62,801 bases of DNA from an uncultured Oscillibacter sp. (GCA_910584995.1 CAJUDW010000014.1:1-62801), one strand, 5' to 3'; shown: positions 1 to 9,322, numbered from the stretch's first letter. Notes: generated by a model not told the origin, from the letters alone. Numbers and translations are program-made.

Positions 1-16
1 CGGCAAAACCCTCGGA

Positions 17-32
17 CGCCGCACTTGCGGCG
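17..32 (-). terminator. GC hairpin after pgi
   Basis: CGCCGC and GCGGCG (17-22/27-32) form a six-pair stem with loop ACTT just past the pgi stop. On the minus strand it is followed by GTCCGAGGGTTTT, a poor U-tract, so termination here is only possible. The window edge prevents seeing more. Confidence 0.35.
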
Positions 33-58
33 GATCCGCACCGGGAAATGTGCGCCTC

Positions 59-1396
59 TTATTTCCCCAGCTTGGCCTCCAACTCGGCTTGCTGGGCTTC
101 GTAGCCGGGCTTGCCCAACAGGGCGAACATGTTCTTCTTGTAGGCCTCCACGCCGGGCTGGTCGAAGGGGTTCACCCCCAGCAGATAGCCGGACAGGCCG
201 CAGGCGTACTCGAAGAAATAGATAATCTCACCCAATCCCCGGGCAGTTTTGCCGGACTCGGCCTCCACAATCACGTTGGGCACGCCGCCCTCGGTGTGGG
301 CCAGAAGGGTGCCCTCCATGGCCTTCTCCCGGATATAGTCCATGGACTTGCCTGCCAGGAAATTCAGGCCGTCGCCGTCGTCCTCGTCCTTAGGCACATA
401 CAGCTGGCGGCCGGAGGCTCCCAGGCGCACAACAGTCTCGAAAATGTTCCGGGTGCCCGCCTGCATATACTGGCCCATGGAGTGGAGATCCGCCGTGAAT
501 TCCACGCTGGCGGGGAACAGACCCTTGCCGTCCTTGCCCTCGCTCTCACCGTAAAGCTGCTTCCACCACTCCAGCATAAACCGGAAGGAGGGCTCGTAGC
601 AGGCCAACACCTCAATAGGCTTCCCGGATTTATACAGGGCGTAGCGGAGGGCCGCGTATTTCCAGGCGGGGCTTTCATAGGAGGCGGTCTCGCAGGTCTT
701 CATCATGCCGGCCGCGCCCGCCATCAGTTCCGTAATATCCACGCCGGCTACGGCAATGGGCAGCAGGCCCACGGCGGTCAGCACGGAGTAGCGTCCGCCC
801 ACGCCGTCAGGCACCACAAAGGTCTCCCACCCCTCGGCGTCAGCCAGGGATTTCAGGGCGCCCCGGGCCCGGTCGGTAGTGGCGTAGATGCGGCCCTTGG
901 CCCCCTCTTTACCGTACTTCTCCTCTAGGGCCGCCCGGAAGAACCGGAAAGCCACGGCAGGCTCCGTGGTGGTGCCGGACTTGGAGATGACGTTGACGGA
1001 GAAGTCCACGCCCTCCAGGAAATCCAGGACCTCCGCCATGGCGTCGGAACTGAGGCCGTTGCCCACAAAATAGACGTTGGGCGTGGATTTCTTTTTGAGA
1101 TTGTAGTTAGAGGAGCCCAGGCACTCCACGACGCCCCTGGCCCCCAGGTAGGATCCGCCGATGCCGATCACCACCAGGGCCTGGGAATCCCCCTGGATCT
1201 TCGCCGCGGCCTTCTGGATCCGGGCAAACTCCTCTTTATCATAATTCTCGGGCAGGCGGACCCAATCCGTAAAGGAGCCGCCGGCGCCCGATCCGGTCTG
1301 CAGCTTCTCCTGCGCCTCCTTCAGCGCCGGAACCAGTTCCTCTTCATAGGAGGCGGGCAGAAACGAGTCCATTTGAAACGACCTGACTTTAATCAT
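59..1396 (-). CDS. pgi: Glucose-6-phosphate isomerase
   Basis: Interconverts glucose 6-phosphate and fructose 6-phosphate in the cytoplasm. The protein (445 aa, normal for the short bacterial type) carries the family blocks GIGGSYLGARG (binding of the sugar phosphate) and SKSGTTTEP, and a C-terminal FDQPGVEAYK segment typical of Pgi. The reading frame opens further upstream at 1435, but the ATG at 1396 is preferred: it starts MIKVRSFQMD and has AAGGAAG upstream. A promoter (TTGCCA-17-TATAAT) lies just upstream. Its neighbour downstream of the promoter side is a GH13 amylase, so it feeds glucose units into glycolysis, though the two are separate transcripts. Confidence 0.96.
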   Translation of the reverse strand: MIKVRSFQMDSFLPASYEEELVPALKEAQEKLQTGSGAGGSFTDWVRLPENYDKEEFARIQKAAAKIQGDSQALVVIGIGGSYLGARGVVECLGSSNYNLKKKSTPNVYFVGNGLSSDAMAEVLDFLEGVDFSVNVISKSGTTTEPAVAFRFFRAALEEKYGKEGAKGRIYATTDRARGALKSLADAEGWETFVVPDGVGGRYSVLTAVGLLPIAVAGVDITELMAGAAGMMKTCETASYESPAWKYAALRYALYKSGKPIEVLACYEPSFRFMLEWWKQLYGESEGKDGKGLFPASVEFTADLHSMGQYMQAGTRNIFETVVRLGASGRQLYVPKDEDDGDGLNFLAGKSMDYIREKAMEGTLLAHTEGGVPNVIVEAESGKTARGLGEIIYFFEYACGLSGYLLGVNPFDQPGVEAYKKNMFALLGKPGYEAQQAELEAKLGK

Positions 1397-1456
1397 AATC
1401 CATACGTCTTCCTTTCCATTTGAGATCCGCCGCAAGGCAGGATGCCAGATAGGGAA

Positions 1457-1485
1457 ATTATATCATTTCAAAGGGGCCGTGGCAA
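1457..1485 (-). promoter_or_regulatory. sigma-A promoter of pgi
   Basis: On the minus strand TTGCCA (1480-1485) and TATAAT (1457-1462) are separated by 17 bases, 60 bases upstream of the pgi start. Confidence 0.7.
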
Positions 1486-1559
1486 GCCGGAAATCAGCCA
1501 AAATTTCCCCGTCCCCGCTGTTCACAAAGCCAGCGGCTCCGGACAGAAGGGGGAAAAAC

Positions 1560-1583
1560 AGCCCCGGGCTCGATCCCGGGGCT
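1560..1583 (-). terminator. Intrinsic terminator of the GH13 gene
   Basis: Nine-pair stem AGCCCCGGG/CCCGGGGCT with a six-base loop, followed on the minus strand by GTTTTT. It ends the amylase transcript, whose stop codon is at 1592. Confidence 0.8.
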
Positions 1584-1591
1584 ATTCCGTA

Positions 1592-2905
1592 TCATCGTTC
1601 GCACTTCCAAAAGGCCACGCTGTAAGGAGGAAGCTGACTGCCGCCGCCGAAGTCGTGATCCGCACCGGTTAGGAGATCCACCGCCCGGCCGCACCCGGCG
1701 TCGAAGTGGGCGGTGTAGGGTTCGCCGGCGGCGTTGACAGCCACCAGGACCCGTTCCCCCTCCGTCTGCCGCTGGAAAACCGTCTGGTGGTTGGTGAGGA
1801 CCAGTTCCTTGAAGTCCCCGAAGCAGAGGGCGCCGCTCTCCCTGTGGGCACGGGCCATGGCGGCGATCCGGTCCGTCAGGCCGTTCCACTCCGGACGGTC
1901 AAAGGCGGGGCGCAGGGCATCGTCGCTGCCGGGCTCTTTCCGGCCCTCCGCCCCCCACTCGCTGCCGTAGTACAGGCAGGGGATCCCGGGCATCCCGAAG
2001 AGGAGGCCGTAGATCAAGGGCAGGTGGGCGGAGTTCTGCAAAATGCTGGCGGCCCGGGTCACGTCGTGGTTGTCCACAAAGCAGAGGAGATGTTTCCCCT
2101 TGTACAGCGTCCAGGGCTCCGGGCCGAACTGCCGCTTGAGGCTGTGGACGATCTCAAAGAGGTTCATGGAATTCAGGCTGGAGTAGAGGCCCTTGTAGCA
2201 CTCGTAATTGGTGCAGGAGTGGAGTTTCCCCTCCCCCACCCAGCGGTTGTAGTCCCCATGGAGGGTCTCCCCCACCAGGAAAAACTCCGGCTTCAGGCTG
2301 TCGCAGAACCGGCGGAGGGCGGCGATGAAGTCCGGCTCCAGGCAGTAGGCTACATCCAGGCGCAGGCCGTCGATATCGAACTGCTCCACCCAGAACCGCA
2401 CGCAGTCCAGGAGATAGTCCACCACCGCCGGGTTCCGCAGGTTCAGCTTCACCAGTTCGTAGTGGCCCTCCCAGCCCTCGTACCAGAAGCCGTCGTTGAA
2501 GGCGGAATTCCCGTCGAAGCTGATGTGGAACCAGTCCTTATAGGGGGAATCCCACTTCTTCTCCTGCACGTCCCGGAAGGCCCAGAAGCCCCGGCCCACG
2601 TGGTTGAACACGCCGTCCAGCACCACCCGGATACCTGCCTGGTGCAGCGTCCGGCAGGCCCCGGCAAAATCCTCGTTGGAGCCCAGACGGCAGTCGATTT
2701 TCCGGTAGTCCCGGGTGTCGTAGCCGTGGCGGTCACTCTCGAAGATGGGGGACAGGTAAACGGCGTCCGCCCCCAGGCGGCGGATATGATCCGCCCAGAG
2801 GCTGATTTTCCCAATCCGGTTCACCTGTACCCCGTCGTTGTCCCGGGGTGCGCCGCAGAATCCCAGGGGATAGATTTGATAAAATACGCTCTTTTCCGCC
2901 CACAT
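1592..2905 (-). CDS. GH13 alpha-amylase family enzyme
   Basis: Cytoplasmic glycoside hydrolase of family GH13 (437 aa, no signal peptide), probably acting on maltodextrins or cyclomaltodextrins. The (beta/alpha)8 motifs are in order: region I DGVFNHVG (97-104), region II GLRLD with nucleophile Asp184, region III VGET with acid/base Glu213, and region IV FVDNHD with Asp281. The start ATG reads MWAEKSVFYQIYP, the usual beginning of the neopullulanase/alpha-glucosidase-like subgroup without the extra N-terminal starch-binding domain. It is followed by its own terminator. Exact substrate (amylase, neopullulanase, oligo-1,6-glucosidase) cannot be told from sequence alone. Confidence 0.9.
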   Translation of the reverse strand: MWAEKSVFYQIYPLGFCGAPRDNDGVQVNRIGKISLWADHIRRLGADAVYLSPIFESDRHGYDTRDYRKIDCRLGSNEDFAGACRTLHQAGIRVVLDGVFNHVGRGFWAFRDVQEKKWDSPYKDWFHISFDGNSAFNDGFWYEGWEGHYELVKLNLRNPAVVDYLLDCVRFWVEQFDIDGLRLDVAYCLEPDFIAALRRFCDSLKPEFFLVGETLHGDYNRWVGEGKLHSCTNYECYKGLYSSLNSMNLFEIVHSLKRQFGPEPWTLYKGKHLLCFVDNHDVTRAASILQNSAHLPLIYGLLFGMPGIPCLYYGSEWGAEGRKEPGSDDALRPAFDRPEWNGLTDRIAAMARAHRESGALCFGDFKELVLTNHQTVFQRQTEGERVLVAVNAAGEPYTAHFDAGCGRAVDLLTGADHDFGGGSQLPPYSVAFWKCER

Positions 2906-3011
2906 GATGGTTTCCTTCCTTTCCGTTCAAACGCCGGAGAACCCGGCAGGAGCAGGGGGATCCCCGGGATGCGAATCTCCCCTGCCTCCCCGGCATTCCG
3001 CCATACTCCCT

Positions 3012-3650
3012 CTATTTTACCTCTTCCCGGGGGCCGGGGAGGTATTCCTCCCCCGCCGGGGCCATGCAGAGCCGCCCGGCGGAAAGTTCCGTCAGGCGGG
3101 GGGCAAAGATCTCCGCGCCCCCTGCGGGAAAGGCGGCCCGCAGGGTGATGTCCGCCCCGTAGTCCGCATCCCGGACAACCCCGCCGCAGCCGGCGGCCTC
3201 CAGCTTCACCCGTTCCAGGAGGGGATAGGTGCAGGGCACATCCCACACCGTCCAAAGCTGCATCCGGGCGGCCCCGGCGGCCTCCAGGGCATCCCGTGCC
3301 CCCCGGGCGTAGGCCCGGGTCAATCCACCGGCCCCCAGCAGCACGCCGCCGAAGTACCGGGTCACCACGCAGCAGGCGTTCCAGACCTCCTGCCGCTGGA
3401 AGACGTTCAGCATGGGCTGCCCCGCGGTGCCCTGGGGCTCCCCGTCGTCGGAGTAGCGGACGGTGCCGCCCTCCCGCAGCAGGTAGCACCAGCAGTTGTG
3501 GCGGGCGTCGTAGTGCTTTTTCCGAACCTCTTCAATCCGGGCACGGGCCTCCGCCTCCGATTCCACACGCCACACATGGGAGATGAACCGGGACCGCTTT
3601 TCCGTAAACTCGCTCTCCGCCTCCTGAAACGGCACCAAATACGATTCCAC
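3012..3650 (-). CDS. YigZ/IMPACT family protein
   Basis: Member of the UPF0029/IMPACT family (YigZ of E. coli, YvyE of B. subtilis), 212 aa, the usual length. Family blocks are clear: SRFISHVWRV near the N-terminus, HNCWCYLL, YSDDGEPQGTAGQPML and VVTRYFGGVLLGAGGLTRAY, followed by the C-terminal ferredoxin-like DUF1949 domain. The biochemical role of the bacterial protein is not firmly known; the eukaryotic relative modulates GCN2 signalling. The start is GTG, with GGAGG ten bases upstream. It lies 33 bases downstream of hflX and is probably co-transcribed with it. Confidence 0.9.
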   Translation of the reverse strand: MESYLVPFQEAESEFTEKRSRFISHVWRVESEAEARARIEEVRKKHYDARHNCWCYLLREGGTVRYSDDGEPQGTAGQPMLNVFQRQEVWNACCVVTRYFGGVLLGAGGLTRAYARGARDALEAAGAARMQLWTVWDVPCTYPLLERVKLEAAGCGGVVRDADYGADITLRAAFPAGGAEIFAPRLTELSAGRLCMAPAGEEYLPGPREEVK

Positions 3651-3683
3651 TGCGGGCCTCCTCTCTGTCTCTTCCGGTATGTG

Positions 3684-4961
3684 TTACGGCTCCTCCTCCA
3701 GGAATTCCGCCGCCTGTCCCAATGTCTTCGGGCCGCAGACGGCCACCACGTCGATCGTCTCCCCGTATTCCACAGACTCCACCTTCGCCTCCCGGTACAG
3801 GGCGTCCAGCAGGCCGCCCCTGCCATAGGGGATGTGGAGGGTCACGCGGCGGACGCCCTTTTCCAGCTTGGCGGAGACAGCCTCCAGCAAACGGCTTACC
3901 CCCTCCCCGCTCTTGGCGGAGATGACGCAGATGTCCTCCCCATGGGGAAGGATTTCCCCCACAGGCAGGCAGTCCGCCTTGTTGAACACGTCAATCCGGG
4001 GCAGTTCCCCGGCGCCCAGTTCCCCGATCAGTCTTTCCACCACCTGGGCCTGGGCCTTCCACTCCGGGTTGGAAACGTCAATAACATGGAGCAGCAGATC
4101 CGCGTACTCCAATTCCTCCAGGGTGGCCTTGAAGGCCTCCACCAGCTGGTGGGGGAGTTTGCGGATGAACCCCACCGTGTCGCTGACCACCACGTCCAGG
4201 GTGTCGCTGACGGAGAGGACGCGGCTGGTGGTATCCAGGGTGTCAAACAGGCGGTTGTTGGCGGGGATACCCGCGCCGGTGAGGCGGTTCAGCAGGGTGG
4301 ATTTCCCTGCGTTGGTGTAGCCCACAATGGCAGCTACGGGGATCTCGTTCTTCTGCCGCTGCCGCCGCTGGGTGCCCCGGACCCGGCGGACGTCCTCCAG
4401 TTCCTGGCGGAGTTTGTCGATTTTCCGGCGGATGTGGCGGCGGTCTGTTTCCAGCTGGGTTTCGCCTGGGCCCTTGGAGCCGATAGGCCCCTTGCCGCTG
4501 GTGCCCGCCTGCCGCTCCAGGTGGGTCCACATGCCTGTCAGCCGGGGCAGCAGGTACTGGTACTGGGCCAGTTCCACCTGGAGGCGGCCCTCCTTCGTCT
4601 GGGCACGCTGGGCGAAAATGTCCAGAATCAGACCGCAGCGATCCAGCACCTGGACCCCCAGCAGGTCCGTCAGCACCCGCTGCTGGGAGGGGGAGAGGTC
4701 ATTGTCAAAAATAACCATGGTGGCGCCGTTATCCTGGCAGTACTGCCGGACTTCCTCCGCCTTGCCCTCGCCGATGAAGGTCCTGGGATCCGGGGAGGGC
4801 CGGTTCTGCAGCACGATGCCCACCGTCTCTCCCCCGGCGGTTTCCACCAGGGCGGACAGTTCCTCCAGGGTCTCCTCCCCGGCGGTCTCTTCCTTCTTCA
4901 GTACCGGGGAATTCAATCCCACCAGCACCACTTTATCACGAATTTCTTTTGTTTCCCCCAT
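3684..4961 (-). CDS. hflX: Ribosome-associated GTPase HflX
   Basis: GTPase that binds the 50S subunit and splits stalled ribosomes under stress in other bacteria. The 425-aa protein has the glycine-rich N-terminal HflX domain (IGEGKAEEV, DNDLSPSQQR), the linker with GPGETQLETDRR, and the G domain: P-loop GYTNAGKST, DTVGF (G3) and NKAD (G4). ATG start with GGAG close upstream. It forms a likely operon with the flavin reductase (41 bases upstream) and YigZ (downstream). Confidence 0.96.
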   Translation of the reverse strand: MGETKEIRDKVVLVGLNSPVLKKEETAGEETLEELSALVETAGGETVGIVLQNRPSPDPRTFIGEGKAEEVRQYCQDNGATMVIFDNDLSPSQQRVLTDLLGVQVLDRCGLILDIFAQRAQTKEGRLQVELAQYQYLLPRLTGMWTHLERQAGTSGKGPIGSKGPGETQLETDRRHIRRKIDKLRQELEDVRRVRGTQRRQRQKNEIPVAAIVGYTNAGKSTLLNRLTGAGIPANNRLFDTLDTTSRVLSVSDTLDVVVSDTVGFIRKLPHQLVEAFKATLEELEYADLLLHVIDVSNPEWKAQAQVVERLIGELGAGELPRIDVFNKADCLPVGEILPHGEDICVISAKSGEGVSRLLEAVSAKLEKGVRRVTLHIPYGRGGLLDALYREAKVESVEYGETIDVVAVCGPKTLGQAAEFLEEEP

Positions 4962-5001
4962 GGGTTCTCCTTATTCTTTCAAACTTTTCGGCCGTCCCCG
5001 G

Positions 5002-5508
5002 TCAAACCGAATAGGCCTCCAGGACTTCGCCGGTGTAAATCCGGTGCCAGCCGCCCTTCGCCCCGTAATGGGCCAGGATGCGGTCGTCCCGGACGCACTC
5101 CGGCGCCATGTCCTGGACGAAGAGGGTCCTGCAGACCAGGACCTTCTCCGCCTCCTCAAAAAAGGGGGCGTCCCCGGCACCGTACCGGACCGTCAGGCCG
5201 CAGGCCTTGATCTTATCCAAATCCCGGCCGCTTTTAGTGCCGAACACCGCCATGGCCTCCCGGGCACTCTCCGGCAGGACAGACACGGTGAACACCGCGC
5301 TCTTTTCCATAAACTGATAGGTGTACCGCTCCGGCCGCACGTAGACCGTGCACACCGGCAGGCTCCAAAGCCGTCCCGCCTGGCACCAGCCGATGGTCAT
5401 GGCGTTGCAGCCGCTTTTGTCCCCGGCGGCCAGCAGAGCGTTTTCCCTGCCGAAGGCCGGCAGCAGGGACGGGGCAAATTCCTTCGGGTCAACCGCTTGT
5501 AATCTCAT
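5002..5508 (-). CDS. Flavin reductase-like FMN-binding protein
   Basis: 168-aa protein of the flavin reductase-like (split beta-barrel) family. Recognisable blocks are CNAMTIGWCQAG near the N-terminus, YVRPERYTYQF, and FTVSVLP, which fit FMN binding. Members reduce flavin or act as small flavoproteins in anaerobes. Two ATGs compete: that at 5517 lies directly against AGGAG, so the one at 5508 (MRLQAVDPKEF), nine bases after AGGAG, is taken. Substrate is unknown. Upstream of hflX in the same direction. Confidence 0.82.
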   Translation of the reverse strand: MRLQAVDPKEFAPSLLPAFGRENALLAAGDKSGCNAMTIGWCQAGRLWSLPVCTVYVRPERYTYQFMEKSAVFTVSVLPESAREAMAVFGTKSGRDLDKIKACGLTVRYGAGDAPFFEEAEKVLVCRTLFVQDMAPECVRDDRILAHYGAKGGWHRIYTGEVLEAYSV

Positions 5509-5617
5509 CGCAGACATCTCCTCGCTCTTTTTTCATGAAATCGCGCCCCTTTCCCGGAAGACGGCAAAGGGCTCCGCCCTCAGTATATGCGGAAAACCGG
5601 CGGCGGTGACAGAAAAA

Positions 5618-5643
5618 ACGGGGCCTGCCTTCGCAGACCCCGT
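5618..5643 (-). terminator. Intrinsic terminator of rpmE
   Basis: ACGGGG/CCCCGT and CTGC/GCAG pair around a single mismatch and a four-base loop. On the minus strand TTTTTT follows (5612-5617). It sits 11 bases past the L31 stop. Confidence 0.85.
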
Positions 5644-5654
5644 CCATGTCCCTC

Positions 5655-5858
5655 TTACTTATCCAAGCCAAACCGCTTGTTGAACTTGGCCACGCGTCCA
5701 CCGGTATCCACCAGTTTTTGCTTGCCCGTGAAGAAGGGGTGACACTTCGAGCAGACTTCCACCTTGATATCCTTCTTGGTAGAACCTGTCTCAATCACAT
5801 TACCGCAGGCGCATGTAATTGTAGTCTGCTGATAATTGGGATGGATTCCTTCTTTCAT
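5655..5858 (-). CDS. rpmE: 50S ribosomal protein L31, zinc-binding type
   Basis: Small protein of the large ribosomal subunit, 67 aa. Four cysteines (16, 18, 36, 39) in CAC...CSKC form the zinc site of the C+ type; the core CHPFFTGKQKLVDTGGRV is the L31 signature. Expressed alone: a promoter lies upstream and a strong terminator follows. A zinc-free paralogue, used under zinc starvation in many Firmicutes, is not in the window. Confidence 0.98.
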   Translation of the reverse strand: MKEGIHPNYQQTTITCACGNVIETGSTKKDIKVEVCSKCHPFFTGKQKLVDTGGRVAKFNKRFGLDK

Positions 5859-5925
5859 TGCTCTTGTTCACCCCTTTCGATTTCAAACTACCTTTCCGAA
5901 GCTTTCACCCCGCAAAAGCTTAACT

Positions 5926-5954
5926 AGAATAGCACATCTATTCATCAATTGCAA
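5926..5954 (-). promoter_or_regulatory. sigma-A promoter of rpmE
   Basis: Minus strand TTGCAA (5949-5954), 17-base spacer, TATTCT (5926-5931), some 65 bases upstream of the L31 start. Confidence 0.65.
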
Positions 5955-6020
5955 GGCTTTTCGCGGATCTTTTGAAATTTTTTATTTTCCGCCCTCCCCG
6001 AGCCCTGGAAAATAACGGTC

Positions 6021-6049
6021 TTGGCTTTTCCTGTCTCCTATGTTATAAT
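6021..6049 (+). promoter_or_regulatory. sigma-A promoter of nudF
   Basis: TTGGCT (6021-6026), 17 bases, TATAAT (6044-6049), about 95 bases before the NUDIX start. Divergent from the rpmE promoter. Confidence 0.65.
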
Positions 6050-6143
6050 CATCCTTACGAAAAATCCGCCCCGCCTTTTTGGGGCTCCCCTGACGCGGCG
6101 ATCCCGCCGCCATATTCGCCGGATTACGGAAGGAGTAACTGCT

Positions 6144-6683
6144 ATGATGGATTTAACCGAAAAGCTGATCCGCCGGGAGGACAAATACGCCGGTATCCTG
6201 ATGAACATCCATGTGGACACGGTGGAACTGCCCAACGGGGATACCTCCGTCCGGGAGGTGGCCGACCATGTGGACGGCGTGGCGGTCCTGCCTCTGGACG
6301 AACGGAACAACGTGCTGACCGTCACCCAGTACCGCTATGTCTTTGGCCGCACCCTGCTGGAAATCCCCGCCGGGAAGCTGGATCCCGGCGAGGATCCCGC
6401 CACTGGGGCCCTGCGGGAACTGCGGGAGGAGACCGGCGCGGTGCCGGAGATCTTCCTTCCCCTAGGCAGCATCGTCCCTGCCCCCGGCTGCTACGGCGAA
6501 ACCCTCCACCTCTTCTTGGCCCGGGGCCTGAAAATGGAGGAACAGCACCTGGATCCGGACGAGTTCCTGAACGTGGAACGCATCCCCTTCGACGAGATGG
6601 TCCACCGCTGCATGAACGGCGAGATTGACGACGCCAAAACCGTAGTGGCCGTGCTGAAAACAAAGCTTCTGCTGAACCTGTAA
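6144..6683 (+). CDS. nudF: NUDIX hydrolase, probable ADP-ribose pyrophosphatase
   Basis: 179-aa NUDIX enzyme. The NUDIX box spans residues 77-98 (G-x5-E-x7-REL-x-EE-x-G, complete), preceded by EIPAG, the pattern of ADP-ribose pyrophosphatases (B. subtilis NudF/YqkG). It would cut ADP-ribose into AMP and ribose 5-phosphate. The frame is open upstream to 6021 but the ATG at 6144 follows GGAAGGAG and begins MMDLTEKLIRRED. Upstream of the wal operon, with its own promoter. Confidence 0.88.
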   Translation: MMDLTEKLIRREDKYAGILMNIHVDTVELPNGDTSVREVADHVDGVAVLPLDERNNVLTVTQYRYVFGRTLLEIPAGKLDPGEDPATGALRELREETGAVPEIFLPLGSIVPAPGCYGETLHLFLARGLKMEEQHLDPDEFLNVERIPFDEMVHRCMNGEIDDAKTVVAVLKTKLLLNL

Positions 6684-6764
6684 GCGGCGCGGCAGAGGGG
6701 GCGGGCGTCCCGGGGCGGATCCGCCTTCCGGCCCCGCTTACTAAAAGAGTCTTGGAGGTTTTCT

Positions 6765-7475
6765 ATGGACAACAGCCAAAAGTTGGTTTTAATTGTGGAG
6801 GATGAGAAAAATATTGTGGACATCCTCCGGTTTAACCTTCAGCGGGAGGGCTACAAAACCCTGGAGGCCTACGACGGGGAGGACGGCCTGGCCCAGGCCC
6901 GTTCCCAGAACCCGGATCTGATCCTGCTGGATGTCATGCTGCCGAAAATGAACGGCTTCGACGTGTGCCAGGCCCTACGGGCCGCAGGCGACAATGTGCC
7001 GGTCATCATCCTCACCGCCCGGGAGGAGGAGGCCGACAAGGTCCTGGGCCTGGAGATCGGGGCCGACGACTATATCACAAAGCCCTTCTCCATGCGGGAA
7101 CTCATCGCCCGGGTAGGTGCAAACATCCGCCGCACTGCCATGGCCGCCCCCGCCGCCTCCGCTGCGGACGAGGCCATGACCGTCTCCGGCGACCTCTCCA
7201 TCAACACCGGCAGCCACCAGGTGTTCCGGGGCGGGAAGTCCATCGACCTGACACAGCGGGAATACGAGCTCCTCACCTTCCTGGCCAGCCACCCCAACAA
7301 GGTCTACTCCCGGGTGGCCCTCATGGAGCAGGTCTGGAACTACGGCTATGTAGGCGACGACGTGCGGACGGTGGATGTCACCGTCCGGCGGCTGCGGGAG
7401 AAAATCGAGGCCAATCCCGCCAGCCCCGTCTATATTCTCACCCGGCGGGGCGCAGGGTACTATTTCGCCGTATAA
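6765..7475 (+). CDS. walR: Response regulator WalR (OmpR/PhoB family)
   Basis: DNA-binding regulator of a two-component pair. Residues 1-115 are a receiver domain with acidic pocket VEDE, phosphorylation site Asp56 (LLDVMLP) and the TKPF lysine; residues 140-236 are a winged-helix domain ending RGAGYYF. The name rests on context: a PAS/HAMP kinase, yycH, yycI, murA and yycJ follow, as around WalR of low-GC Gram-positives where it controls cell-wall hydrolases. PhoP is the close alternative by sequence alone. GGAGG lies upstream of the ATG. Confidence 0.9.
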   Translation: MDNSQKLVLIVEDEKNIVDILRFNLQREGYKTLEAYDGEDGLAQARSQNPDLILLDVMLPKMNGFDVCQALRAAGDNVPVIILTAREEEADKVLGLEIGADDYITKPFSMRELIARVGANIRRTAMAAPAASAADEAMTVSGDLSINTGSHQVFRGGKSIDLTQREYELLTFLASHPNKVYSRVALMEQVWNYGYVGDDVRTVDVTVRRLREKIEANPASPVYILTRRGAGYYFAV

Positions 7476-7511
7476 ACCTTCAGCTTTCCCATACCGGAAG
7501 GGGGTGTCCGC

Positions 7512-9302
7512 TTGTTCCGCAGCCTTCATATGAAACTGATGCTGATTCTCCTGCTGCTCATCACCTCCCTGATGGCGGTGGTGGGGGCCTTTCTGACCAT
7601 CAGCGTCTCCAGCTTCTATATCAATTCCTTTTATGAGCAGATGAACACGGTCTTTGGGGAGAACGGCCGGGACTTCGTGTCTGATCTCCGGGCCGCCGCC
7701 GCGGAGGAAAACGGGGCCGACCGGATTGTGGAAATCCTGGACGCCAAAACCGGCCCCTTGGGCATTGACCACCGCACCCGGAACTATTTTCTCCTGGACG
7801 GCGCGACCGGCGCTTATCTCAGCGGCTCCGCCGAGGAGTCCGAATTTCCCCGGGAACAGAGCGTCAACCTCCTGGCCGCCAGGAACGCCGTTGCCCGGCA
7901 GGATTCCACCGCCGTAGGGGACGAGAGCGACATCACCGCCGATTTCATGGATGTGGCCATCCCCATCTTCAGCGGCGATCACGCCTATATCATCTATATC
8001 TTGGACAACAAGGCCACAGTGACAGGCCTCAACGGCCAACTCTTCCTAATCATCATGCAGGCCCTGGTCATCGGCCTGCTGATCTCCGTGCTCCTGAGTT
8101 TCCTGCTGTCTAAAACCATGGTTGGCCCCATCGAGAAGCTGACCGCCGGCGCGGAGCGGGTAGCCGCCGGGGACTTTGACAGCGAACTGCCGGTGGAGTC
8201 TACCGACGAGATCGGCATCCTCACCGGCACCTTCAACGAGATGTCCGGTGTCCTGCAGGCCACCCTGGCCGCCGTGGAAAATGAACGCAACAAGCTGGAC
8301 ACCCTCTTCTTCCACATGACCGACGGCGTTGTGGCCTTTGACCACAAGGGCCGCCTCATCCACTGCAACCCCGCCGCCGACACCATGCTCCAGCGGCCTG
8401 TGGATAGCCGCTGCACCTATGAGGAACTCTTCGGCGAGGTCTACCCCTTCCGGGAACTGATGTCCCTCCAGCGGCCCAACTTTGCCGAAAGCGAGTTGAC
8501 AGTAGGGGATCGGAACCTGGAACTGTATCTGGCACCCTTCTCCGACAAGGCCAGCGGCGGCGTCCTCATCGTCCTCCACGACATCACGGAGCAGCACCGG
8601 AACGAGAACCGGCGGAAGGAATTCGTGGCCAATGTCTCCCACGAACTGCGCACCCCCCTTACCAACGTCCGCAGCTACGCCGAAACCCTGCTGGACGCCG
8701 GGGACGACATTCCCCGGGAAACCGCCAGCAGCTTCCTGGACATCATCATCACCGAGACGGACCGGATGACCCACATTGTCCAGGACCTGCTGACCCTCTC
8801 CCGGCTGGACGCCGGGGACGCGGAGTTGGTTCTCTCCCGTTTCCCCTTTGGGGACGCCATTGAAAGCGTTGTCCGGGCCAACGCCCTTAACGCCAAGCAG
8901 CGGGGCCACGTCCTGGCCTACACCCCGCCGGAGAGCCTGCCCCTCATTGTGGGGGATCGTAGCCGGCTGGAGCAGGTCATGATGAATATCATCGGCAACG
9001 CCGTAAAATATACCCCCGACGGCGGCGTCATCACCGTCACCGCCGGGGCGGAGCAGGACGCCGTCTGGATGGAGGTCTCCGACAACGGCATCGGCATCCC
9101 GGACAAGGACAAGGAGCGGATTTTCGACCGCTTCTACCGGGTGGATAAGGCCCGCTCCCGGGAATCCGGCGGCACCGGCCTGGGCCTCTCCATTGCCCGG
9201 GAGATTGTTCAGCGCCACCAAGGCGCTATCGGCCTGGTGGCCCACGATGGTCCGGGCACCACCATACGCCTGACCCTTCCTGTGGGCGGGCCGGAGATCT
9301 AA
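7512..9302 (+). CDS. walK: Sensor histidine kinase WalK
   Basis: Membrane histidine kinase partner of WalR, 596 aa. Order: N-terminal membrane helix (about 7-31), extracellular domain, second helix (about 176-198), HAMP, PAS-like domain, then HisKA with SHELRTPL (His377) and the HATPase domain (N box, DNGIGIP, GGTGLGLSI). The start is TTG with GGAAGGGGG seven bases upstream; the sequence MFRSLHMKLMLILLL makes this start natural. It begins 36 bases after walR. YycH and YycI, encoded next, restrain this kinase in Bacillus. Confidence 0.92.
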   Translation: MFRSLHMKLMLILLLLITSLMAVVGAFLTISVSSFYINSFYEQMNTVFGENGRDFVSDLRAAAAEENGADRIVEILDAKTGPLGIDHRTRNYFLLDGATGAYLSGSAEESEFPREQSVNLLAARNAVARQDSTAVGDESDITADFMDVAIPIFSGDHAYIIYILDNKATVTGLNGQLFLIIMQALVIGLLISVLLSFLLSKTMVGPIEKLTAGAERVAAGDFDSELPVESTDEIGILTGTFNEMSGVLQATLAAVENERNKLDTLFFHMTDGVVAFDHKGRLIHCNPAADTMLQRPVDSRCTYEELFGEVYPFRELMSLQRPNFAESELTVGDRNLELYLAPFSDKASGGVLIVLHDITEQHRNENRRKEFVANVSHELRTPLTNVRSYAETLLDAGDDIPRETASSFLDIIITETDRMTHIVQDLLTLSRLDAGDAELVLSRFPFGDAIESVVRANALNAKQRGHVLAYTPPESLPLIVGDRSRLEQVMMNIIGNAVKYTPDGGVITVTAGAEQDAVWMEVSDNGIGIPDKDKERIFDRFYRVDKARSRESGGTGLGLSIAREIVQRHQGAIGLVAHDGPGTTIRLTLPVGGPEI

Positions 9303-9322
9303 GGCAGGAAGGAGGACGCGGC